The notes under the pieces were generated by a model that did no database searches, had not been told where the DNA came from, and saw nothing but the letters and a program-made list of their open reading frames with translations. From contig CM049306.1 in assembly GCA_026874595.1 (NCBI GenBank), forward strand, positions 79,386,142 through 79,450,141: 64,000 nucleotides of DNA. The letters run 5' to 3'. Made by a program: the position numbers and the translations under genes. Source of the stretch: Sipunculus nudus (Eukaryota > Annelida > Sipuncula > Golfingiida > Sipunculidae). Of this stretch, positions 28,401 to 40,400 are shown one piece after another. Each line of letters opens with the position of its first letter. The stretch's first letter is position 1.

Positions 28401-31400
28401 CAAATGTATTGACTTAGTTCCAGACACAGGCTAATGATCATATCTGAGGGAAGGTAAAATACAAAAGATTAAAGGAACCCTAAAATTATGGAAAGGTAAT
28501 ATCCCTTCATTCACCATTAGTCCAGGGAAAGGTTCTATGTCAAATCTTATGTGTTTATACACAATAACTATCAGTGAAAGAAAAACATTTGTGAATATAG
28601 ATCTGTGATAACTCCAACAGTTTATTTACTTTAAAAACACCAGAAGCATAGTTTATTACATACTTACCTGGTTAAGAGTAGCTAGGGTCACTGATATCCA
28701 GGGCTCTAAAGTAAGTATAACAAATGGATTGTTTTTTACGTCAGGGCAAACCAAGTAGTGCACATAATTCATAAAATATATTCTTTCATGATGTTTTGTT
28801 AAATGATTTCCATGAATTTCTGCCTTAGTAGTTCTCAGTGTGTTCCAGCAGTTATCTAGCTCAAATGAATACCTGCAGTCATGGATGTGATTGACCATGG
28901 ATAAAAGTCAATAACAAACTAGTTTACCACAGCCTTGACACAATGAACAGGGTGTCTTATGTTTATTTAGCATGTCAGAGTGAACAATCAATACATTTTA
29001 CCAAATGACACTGGGGCCTTATCTTTTTGCCCTTTCATGTTTGCTGTTATACACTGAAGTCACCCGGTACTGCCTGCAGTTTGTACTAATTGTAAATCTA
29101 ACTTGCAGTTATCCATGAAATTTCCTGATATATTACTGTCTGTGGGGGGTTAGAATTACTTTTCTGGAACACCACTTAATCTTTCAAAAAAATGGCTAGT
29201 TAGGTCTATTCAGGAGTTTTCTCAGCCTACCTACTATCTGGTAACAAATGCTCTTAATTCATACAGGGCTTAGAAACATAGAGGTTTATGTCCCGTTTGG
29301 ACTCAATTAATTTGAAAGGTCCATCTGGTTTTTTTTTCAAATTTTATCTCCTATAACTGTATTATTTATTATGACAATACACACATGCCTATTACATTGT
29401 TGGAACTAGCATATTATCCTTTCATTATTTGCACTCGAAGACCATTTTCTTCTCATTCCAAATTTAATAGATGGCAATGCAAGTTCACCCACTGGATATG
29501 CCACATTTTTTATTGTGTCAGATGTTGTTCATCACCGCTTCACAAAAATGACACGTATCTTAGGATTTATGGGGAAGTATCTTAAATTACATCCCTTCGG
29601 GCACATTTGGCATCATTTCCAACATTTCAAGAACAAAACAGGCATTTCTGAGGTGTGGCCAAAAAGGATTATGGGACAGCTGTTGAGTGCCACCACCATC
29701 AGTTATGAATTACAGTGGAACCTGTCTGAAAGACCACTTATCTAATAAGACCATGTCTTTTAAGACCACCCTTAAGTGAACCGCATGCATTCACTTTTAT
29801 TATGACTTACCTGTTTCATAAGATGGCCTGTGAATTAAGACCACTTTTTGCCAGTTCCACAGGCAGTTTTATTACACAGGTTTCACTGTAGATTATAATC
29901 TAGCCCCTTACCTGATATAATTTAACACTAAAAACATGTTTGCCTTTTAGGGTACCTCAGTGGTAAGACTAAACAAAAAGAGGACAGTTACACACCCAGG
30001 ACCAACAGGTGTGGAATACCAAACCTACCAATAATTAACTACCAAAATATTGTAAGTCACAGCCCTGTCATATTATTAAAATCAAAGTGGAATTCTGCCT
30101 ATGTGCATAGAATTTAGTTAAAAGCCTGCATAAAAAATGGAGGTGGTTACCCCAACCAAAAAAATGAAAAAAAAACAACTTTTGAATTATAAAGTTCTTG
30201 CTAAGATCCAGACCGGTCCTGGTAAAATCTCCTTTGAAACTCAAAATTAGGTCAGAATGAACTACATTGTATGGGAAAAAATGCAGGAGAGTCAGACTCT
30301 TCTGAGTGTTAAAGGCTGTTAAAGAAAAATGTGTTGTGAGATAACAAAATTGACAAAATAATAAAATATCAAAATTTTCACTTGATTAAAAGACTGCTTC
30401 ATATCTCTGACTTTTCATGTAGTTTTGTCTTAAAATGTGACAGGAAGATACTACCAGTGAACACTGTGAACCTTGTATTAGTACTGACAGGTATCTGAAT
30501 GAGCTGGTATTGTCTTCTGAAAAAAAAAACAACAAATATGATCCAGCGAAAACCATCCCTGGACTATATACAGTGGAACCTCTCCTTATGGGCATATCCA
30601 TAGAGTGGTATTGTCTGTTAAACAAAAATATTATCCAGCTAAACCCATCCTTCGCTCTATAAGCAGTGGTTACACTTTGCTCAGCTATTCCCTCCACTTT
30701 AACCGCTGCATGAAACCAAGGTTGTCCATCAGGTGTGGCCTTCAAGAGGTGCTGTCTCTGTGGAGTTCCCTCCTGCATAATATTTAATCACCCTCTGTTG
30801 GAATACACAGAATGCAGTCATAACTTTTCAGGACAGTCTCTATACTAACTTGCTGGTGTGGCCTGAGGTCAGTAAATTATCCATCACTGTTTGCAAATTT
30901 TCTCTGTTGCAGTGCTCACAAATGCTCAGCATGGGTGCAGCCATCTTTGTTAACATGCTGAGCCAATCAGATTTTGTTTTACGGGCTCTGCAGCGGCGCA
31001 GTCATCTTTGTTTACATTCAACCCAGTGTCAGTTTGCTGGGTATTTGGCAGCTTGCCAAACCTGAAGAACCCCTCCATTTTTCACAGATGTGAGTGGATG
31101 GTCTCCAGGAGTTCAGAGGCTGTGATATTGTTAAGAGCATAAACCAATCCCTGGTCCATGTAAAATGGAACCTGTCCCAGTGGGCCACTCCACGAAGTGG
31201 GCACCACTACATAGTAAGCAGTTTTTAGCTCAGCTGACTGAAATTCATCTGAGCTATAGTGATCACTCTTTGTCCGTCGTCTATCTGTCTGTCCATTTGT
31301 CCATAGGTTAACCAGGCACAAATCATAACCGCTGGGCCAAGAATCTTGTAACTTGGCATTCTGAGAGGTCCCTGAAAAACCTCTTTGGAAACCAGAAACT

Positions 31401-34400
31401 AGGTCTCTCTTACCCATATCCTTCAAGCTATGGGGCCCATAAGTACCCCTAAGAATAGTCAAAAATTTCATACAAAAACTTCAATATCTCATTAAGTACA
31501 TCACTAATGATCATGAACTTTGGCATACATATTGATCATGAGATGTTCCATCAGTTCCTACAGACTGGTATTGCCACCTGTATTTTTTCGATTCTTTACG
31601 AATTTTTTTCTCTATTTTTGAGACTTTTAAAAATTTGAACATCTGTTAACAGGGCACAAATCGTGAAGACTGGACCAAGAATCTTCATTCTTGACACACT
31701 GAGAGACCTATGAAATGTCTCCATGGAAACTAGAAATAAGGTCTCTATTACCCATATCCTTTGAGCTGTGGGGCCCCAAAGTACCCCCAAGAATAGTAAA
31801 AAATTTCAAAGGTCTCTGTTACCCATATCCTTCGAGCTATGGGGCCCCAAAGTACCCCCCAGAATAGTCAAAAATTTCATACAGAAACTTCAATATCTCA
31901 TTAACTACACCACTGATGGTCATGGTTTTTGGCATATATATTGATCATGAGATGTTTCATCATTTTCTGCAGACTGGTGGCGCCACCTATATTTTTTTAT
32001 TTTTTACGAATTGTTTTCTCTATTTTTGAGACCTTTAAAAATGTGAAAATCTGTTAACAGGGCACAAATCATAAAGACTGGACCTAGAATCTTCATTCTT
32101 GACACAGTGAGAGACCTATGAAAAGTCTCTATGGAAACCTGAAATTAGGCCTCTGTTACCCATATCCTTTGAGCTGTTGGGCTCCCAATTACCCCCCAGA
32201 ATAATGGAAATTTTGATAAAAACAAACTGCAACATCTCAATAACTACAACACTGATGGTCATGATTTTTGGCATACATTTTGATCAAGAGGTGTTCCATT
32301 AGTTCCTGCAGACTGGTGGTGCCACCTGTATTTTTTCAAATTTTTACAATTTTTGTTTCTCTATTTTGAGACCTTTAAGAATGTAGTTATCTGTCAACAG
32401 GGTACAAATCGTAAAGACTGGACCTAGAATCTTCATTCTGGACACACCGGGAAACCCATGAAAAGTCTTCATGGAAACCTGAAATTAGGTCTCAGTGTTA
32501 CCCATATCCTTTGAGCTATGGCACTCCAAAGTACAGCTCAGAATAATGGAAAATTTGATACAAAAGCTGAAGTATCTGAACAACTAATGCAGAGATCACC
32601 ATTATTGTTTTCATGGATATTGATCATGGAGTGTTTCATCTGTTTCTGCAGACTGGTGGCAGCACCTGTATTTGTTCGGGTTTTTTTTATGATTTTTTTT
32701 CTCTATTTTTTTAGACCTTTAAAGATAAGAACATCTGTTAACAGGGCACAAATAATAACAACTGGACCTAGAATCTTCATTCTTGACACACAAGGAGACC
32801 CATGAAAAGTCTCTATGGAAACCTGAAATTAGGTCTCTGCTACCCATATCCTTTAAGCTGTATGGCTCAAAAATACCCCCCAGAATATGAAAAATTTAAT
32901 ACAAAAACTGCAGTATCTCAATAACTACAGCACTGATGGTCATGATTTTTGGCATACATATTGATCATGAGGTGTCCATCAGTTTCTGCAGACTGGGTGC
33001 GCCACCTCTATTTTTTTCAATTTTTTAAATTTTTTTCTCTATTTTTGAGACCTTTAAGGTCATCCTTGCTGTCATCAGTTAACGTGGCACAAATTGTAAT
33101 AACTGGACCAAGAATCTTTATTCTTGTCGTGCAAGGAGGCCCATGAAAAGTACCCGTGGAAACCTGAAATTAGGTCTCTGTTAATCATATCCTTCAAGCT
33201 ATAGGACTCAGAAGTATCCCTCAGAATAATGGACAATTTTATACAAAAGCTGAATTATCTGAACAACTATTGCAGAGATCACCATGATTCTTTGCATGGA
33301 TAATGACCATTAAGTGTTTTTATTAGTTTCTGCAGACTGGTGGAGCCACCTGTATTTTTTAAAGTTTACGCATTTTTTCTCTATTTTTGAGATATATAAA
33401 TACAGACTAAATCTTGGCCTGTTGGTTAATCTGTTTGATGCTTCAGTTGAATGGGTATATACTACCATTCAGATGATAAAATTTCCTTTGCGAATCTCTT
33501 CCCAGTCAGCTGAGTGTCATGACCCATGGGTCACTTGTTGACAATCCCATTTGATTCCCCTCCTCATTATTGTGTCCGACAGTGTCAAATCAGAGTTTTG
33601 CAGAGACCAAGTTTTCAGCCAGCATAGGTTTCTGGAGAACTCCTTTGCCCTCATTTTGTGTTGACCTCTGACCCTTCCTACCCGCACATCTATAATCAGT
33701 TCACAGGCAATAATGCTAAAATGATGTTAATGCAAAAACTTGCAGCATAGTCACCAAACTTACAGTTTTGATGTATCCTATCATGGGCTTGTTAAGGTTG
33801 AAGCATGGATGACCATGACCCATTTTTCAAGGAAACACCAGGATAATGCTAAAATGATGTTAACTCAAAAACAGTTAGAGGTTCAGTCACCAAACTTGCA
33901 CCATTGATGCACCTTATTAAGTGCTAAGTCAAGTTGGAATACAGATGACCTTGAAGCATTTTTCATGGTCACAGCAGTGATAATGCTAAAATGAAGTTAA
34001 TGCAATAACTTGAAAAAAATTTGAGGTACAGTCACCAAACCTGCAACATTGATGCACCTTATCAAGCTCTAGGTCAAGTTGAAACATTGATCTTTTTTTG
34101 AAGCTTTTTTCAAGGTCACAGCAGCAATAATGCTAAAATTATGTAAACGCAATAACTGGACAAGAATCTTGGCAGTGGTGTGACTGATCTGCCTGAAATT
34201 TAGCTTGTGTATATATCTTAGATAGTTTTCCTGTTCAAATGACAGGTGGTGCCACCTACAGTCATGTTTACATGGCAGACATCCAAGCTAATATGCAACA
34301 CATCTATTTCCCCTTACCACTCAATCCATGCCTCACTTCACCTGTACCACTCTAATTTCAAAGGCTACACGTAGTCGCTTGTAGACCCATATTCTAGTTC

Positions 34401-37400
34401 ATCTTTTGGTCAGGACCTCTGTATGGCAGGCACTTCTATAAAGTGGGCAGAACATCCCAGTCACCAGGGTGTCCGTATAATAGAAGTCTCACTGAACATG
34501 GAATTGTGCACATGTGATCAAGATAAGGAAAACGCCTTCATGTTTATTTGGCTTATTAATCTTTTGCGTGATTCCATATCCATCTTATGTCAAATGTAAA
34601 ATTTACATTCCTTGAAGATCATGCAATGTTATATATCATTAAATGTGAATATATTCTCCCTCATTGTCTTATTCTCATCAATAAATGTTGTATACAAAGT
34701 GGTTGGCATAAACTCAAGTCTAATTCTTTATTAGGATCTGTCATTTTGCATTTTTGTTTGTCAGCATTATTGATCAATTAAATAAAACTAATATAATAAG
34801 AGATTTTATAGCCTTGCTGTTCTATTGGTTAACATTGATGAAAAAGCGAATTGGTGATGTGAGCTTTTTTTTAATAATTATTGGAATATCTAGAGAGAAA
34901 AAAAATGATATCATTAACCTGAATGCTTCTGTCTGTGGATTTAGAGGCTAGCAAAATGCTGAGATAACAACATAAAAAAGAATGATGCCACAGTTAACAC
35001 TTGCAACAACAGGTGTGTCAGTTTATGACCAAGGTTATATGTCAGAGTCACAGAATGTTTCACAACTCAGATGCTTCCAGTGTGGAGATGTACAGAAAAC
35101 AACAAAGTATACCACCTGCTGTAACTATATGTCAGAGCCCAATTTTCTAGACAGAAGACACACATTTACACTTATATATAGTTAACACCTACCTGCTGTG
35201 CTAAGGTGTTAGATGTTGTATCAGATATTATGTACATTTCCTGACATAGTTGAGCTAAAAATCTGGCTCTGAGAAAATCCATGAAAGAGATACTGTATAA
35301 TGCTGCCTTCGCTACCTCTGGAATTAATGGTAATTATTGGAGGTCAAGCAGTGCAGTGACTTGCTACCTTTCAATACCTATAACAAAATGCCCACTGATA
35401 AAATGTTTAGGTTGTCATAGTAACCAAAGAGAAACTGATTTATAAAATATGTTTTGTGTCACATTTGTTCAATTTCATTTATCAATAATAACTTTTATTT
35501 ACCTAGTAAAATATTGGTGTCATTATTTGCTCCCTGGATCCTGCAAAGCTGTAGAAAAAGGTGAAGGTCGCCAAGTGGGAGAGATTGAACTACTCAAAGT
35601 AGTACAATTGCCAGTGGTTATAACCACTGGGACTATGTGACAAACACCATTTTCCACTTGTCACCTGGTATTTACCATCAATCCCAGAGGTAGGGAACGC
35701 AGCATTAGAGACTACATACCACATTGCAAGTCCTACATCTCTGTAATAAAATGTTTTAATTTGCATTTGGTGTATCTAAAAATAGCCTTGTAGGGAATTG
35801 TATATTTTGATTTCTTACTTGAGCAGTCAAACTAAAATACAATGAAGGAAAACTACCAATTAGCTGAGCTGTGTAAATCCATAAATTTTATAAATATATC
35901 CAGTGATCAGCGAAGTTTGTTCCAATGGTCCTTTGCATAAAGCAATGTTTTTTCAGAAACTTATTATAAGACTGAAGGTGTGCCTGACTTATTTTGCAAA
36001 TTCATACCTAGACAGGTAATAGTATTTTAAGTTGTAACTACATTTCTTTTTTTAGCTCAGCTGACATTCGACAAGTACCTCCCCCCCCCCCCCCCCAATT
36101 AAATAAAAATTTGGTATGAAAGCTCCAGTATCTAAACAACTAATGCATTGATCACCATGATTCTTGCATGCATATTGAGCTCAGAGTGTTTCATCAGTTC
36201 CTGCAGACTGGTGGTGCCACCTGAATTTTTCAATTCGTTGGTTAACAGCTAGTGCACAAATCGTACCCACTGGACCTAGAATATACTTTTTAGCATAGCT
36301 AAAAAATCCTTGCATACCTTAAATAAGGTCATGGTGATCTATATTCTGCAAGCTGTGTTCTGGAAACATTAAATTCACTGTTTGAACCAGTAGAAAGTTC
36401 ATTCATGCCTAGTACCACCATTTTGCACTGAACCATCAAGTAATGCACTTTATGCGAACAAATCTTCCTGCCTCTTACCAAAATTTTAACATTATTTGCA
36501 ATCATTTTCTTCTTAATATGACAACAGTTGTAAAAATGAGGCCATTATCTCATGCTTTTCAGCTGAGCATCATGAGCCATGGGTCACTTGTATTTTATAT
36601 TCTTGATTCAGAATCCATATTTGATTCAATAAAGGCTGTCATTTTAATCGAGCATGATTAATAAATAATGGAAGGTTCAAATATTTTTAAGTTGGCAGAC
36701 TTGAGAAATTATCAACCAGCTGTTAATTCATTAAATGATTTGATGTGGGAAATATATATTAATTCTTACTTTAGTTTCTCTTGTCATATACAAAATGGTC
36801 ACAGGTGAGAGCTTGGGATCCTAGTGCCCTTGTTTCAAATTGCATTCATTGTTTACAGTTGATTAAGTTTTCCCAGGGTTGAGGAACTTATCAGAACAAC
36901 CAATAACGAGGTATTCTTTAGAGTGTCACCTATAATTGATCATACAGTACATGTGTTTTGTTTTACTTTGGTTTTTTATGCAAGAGGCAGGTCTCAGTCT
37001 GGATGTGGCGACTGGCTGGCACCACCAGACAATACATACAGGACAATCCAATATGTCTGATGGTACTTCTCCCATGGTTTTTATGTTACATTACATACCC
37101 TGGGGAATGCTAAAGAGAAAAGTTCACTGCACCTTGTCTCAACTTACAACAAGAAATCAGAGGAGAATTTCAAGAGGACTAAGATTTTTTCCTTGAATCA
37201 GTAAATTTCCTTTCCCATGTAACAGCAGAAAGTACATATTCTTAAGACAATAAAAATGTGTTCAAGATACAATGTGTGCAGAAGAGAATACCTCACATTA
37301 ATTATTATAACTAGTTGTACAACCCATGTAAAATAAATTGTTAATCCTTACTGCTGACTCTGTGAGGTGTGTTACTTCTGTGTGTTACTTCATATATGGT

Positions 37401-40400
37401 TAGAATTTTTTTTCTGGAAAATTATGATAATATGTACTCAAATATTAATTTCACAAATCAGTAACTTAACAAGTATAAATTGCTGTGGAAACCATCACAG
37501 CCTGGACGTGGATGCCCTTTATTCCTTTGGACAGATGTCCAGTAATCTTTGAATATGAACCTTAAAAAGGTGTTAAATTTTTATTCCTTGGTGCTTGAAT
37601 TTAAATTTATCTTTCATGTTAGAATTATATAACTATAAAATTGCAGATTCATGGAGTACTCAAAATCTGTACATATTTTTTTACATAAATGTAGCAAGAA
37701 CCTGATATCATATTTTTGTAGAAGAGTGTTTTCATGCTGTCATTGTAATTTTGCTTTAAGAACATGATTAATATTGACTTTGGTAGATCTTGATAGTGTA
37801 GACCTGTGATAAAGCACCGTTGGGCATGAATAGCCTAGTCACTGGATTTGTTTGTCAGCTGAAAGGAATTTCGGAAAATACCTTGCAATTTATATAATAA
37901 ACAATCCAGGATAGGGTCATTTGGAAAATTTGCACAAGGGATCACTTGACACTTGTGGGCTTGTTAAATTTCCTCACTTGCAGACTTCAAAAAGGACTGT
38001 AACACCAAACCTACTGTAAAGTTGTAAGAGGCTGCAAATGATTTGTTTAATGTTGCTTCACAAGTTTAACAGTCCTCTTGCCATCAATATCAGCAGCTAA
38101 TTAATGAGGGTATTAGATCCAAACCAACAATAGAACTTTACTATTTCACACATCAGCTGGAACAGGCAATACACTGGATACCTTCCCCAGGGTATAGCTT
38201 TAACAACAGTGCTTAAGCTCTACGTGCCTTTGTATGTTGGAGCTAGTGTTAACTGTAGTGAACTTGAAAGGTGAACCAAGTAGCTACAATCAATGACACC
38301 TGGCTTCTACACCCAACAACCTTGCTTCGTATGAGCAACCTTGTCCTTCTTGAGACATACCTACAAACCTGTAGCCTCAATAACAGAATTTCCTTGACCT
38401 AAAAGTGTGACAAATCACTCCATATGTTTATTAAGTAAAGATGAGAAATGAATACCATAGCTTAAGTAAATTAAACAATATATAGTACAATGACCGAGAG
38501 GTGTTCAACCTCAAGATTGAACATCATCATTTATTATTACATATATATGTTTTAATTGAGATGTAACATACATATCAGGATTATATTTATTTAAAAGATT
38601 TGTTAAAGATTATTTACAAATGAATTAGAAAACTGTAGTTTCTTACACTTTATTTATTGTATTAACCCTGTATAGATCCCAGTCATGGATAAATTTTTTT
38701 TGTACAAAGGCTTGTGGCACCACCTACAATAATTTTTATGTGGCTCTTTATCCATATGTCTGTTTTGGGTTTAAATCACATTTTTATCTCAGGAATGGTT
38801 TGAATATGCAGGCCTGAAATTTTGCAGGTCATTTCATTTTGACAGGTGGCAACACCTACATTTGTGTTTTTGTAGAACTAGTGGTAAACATATAATTGCA
38901 TACATGAAGCCTGTGACATCTGGTTGTGTGTGGATGCAAAATGCAATCTTGATGAGCATTTAACTAACTAGGAGAAATGAACCTGTTAGGGTTCAATACG
39001 ATTGTGGGGGTGTGACACAAAAGTACTTCAAGGAAAGCTTACAGGCAAGAATCTATCTGCGTAGAGAGTTTGGTAGCAGGGGCATGTAAGGGCACAGTTT
39101 AAGGTGGGATAACACTTTTTTTTACCTGTATTCTCAAATTATAGTAGGAATATTCATCCTTGCACTAACCTCAGGAGTGGTTTGGCATATCAGCCTGTCT
39201 ATAAATCTTGGATAGTTTGTCACCTGTAGGAGACTGGTGGCACTGCCTACAATCATTTTCCTATGGTGTACATCTGTTTTTAGTAAAAATTACTCATATC
39301 CCAGGAGTGATATTATATAGCAGCCTGAAATATGGAATGTTTATAGATATTGAGTTTTTTTTTTCTTATACACAAGAATGGTAGTGCCAACTACAATTTT
39401 TTTCTCACATCAGGAGACATACCATGCCTCCTTTAATTCAAGCCCCTGTGATTTGATTGGATACATGTCAACTGCCCATATATTTGCTGAAAAAAAATAA
39501 AATAAATTGTGAAAACAGTAATTTGCTTGTTCCAGTGAGCCAGTCAACCTTAAAAATCCTACTGAAGACTGAAATTGTTAAAAGAAATAGGACTGTAATT
39601 TTTTTTTAAATTCCAGTTAGGACAGCAGTGTTTAAATAACAATTGTTAATGAAAATTTTTAAATGTAGGACTGTAATTAAAAGGAGAAAAAGGCCAGAAA
39701 TTGTTGTCATAGTTTTGACTAATTGTAAAATGATCAGACTATAAAAAAAACCATGGTGGCGACAGTAGTGGAAAAGCAGTATCCTGCATTTGGAACTTAT
39801 TTCATGCAAAATGCAAGGGTGGTATGGGGAAAATAGTTGCCATCCTTAGTTTTTGAATCAGTCATATTATACTTTACTTGTCAGTTTTATTAATTTTCAA
39901 AAATTCTTGATACAGTCAAACCAAGTATCTTTGAGAGAGTGTCTTAGTAAATACGAATTATGATTGCATCAATTTCCACCTCTAAACTGCAGACATTTAA
40001 TGCTTTAGAGACAAAACTGTGTAGTTTTCTTTGCCTGGAACACTTGACTAGCAAATATATAGTCAGCAAGTATGGATGGCCATGCGAGGCAGTTGTAGCC
40101 AGGGTTTCTGACTAGTCATCTCAATAATAGAAAACCTGAGTGTGAGGGTACTGTGTATTTAACAGTCATATAAAAATGCATGGGAGTCATAAAACAGTCA
40201 TTATATAAACAGAAATAGAGATAAACAGATTACCTTCACCTTGCAGGTCATAAATCACCCGAAGAAACCCATTTTCTGAGAGTGGGGACCATAAAATGAA
40301 GGGTTGATTGCATATGATGTACAAGGGGTTGGCCTTATACTTCACAGAGCTAATGAAGCTGTCTTGGGTAGGGATGATGTGGCATATGATCTGGTACACT

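Noticed and set aside
30386-30778. 130-codon minus-strand open frame
   Set aside because: Overlaps MITE-like repeat sequence, no recognisable domain, no splice context.
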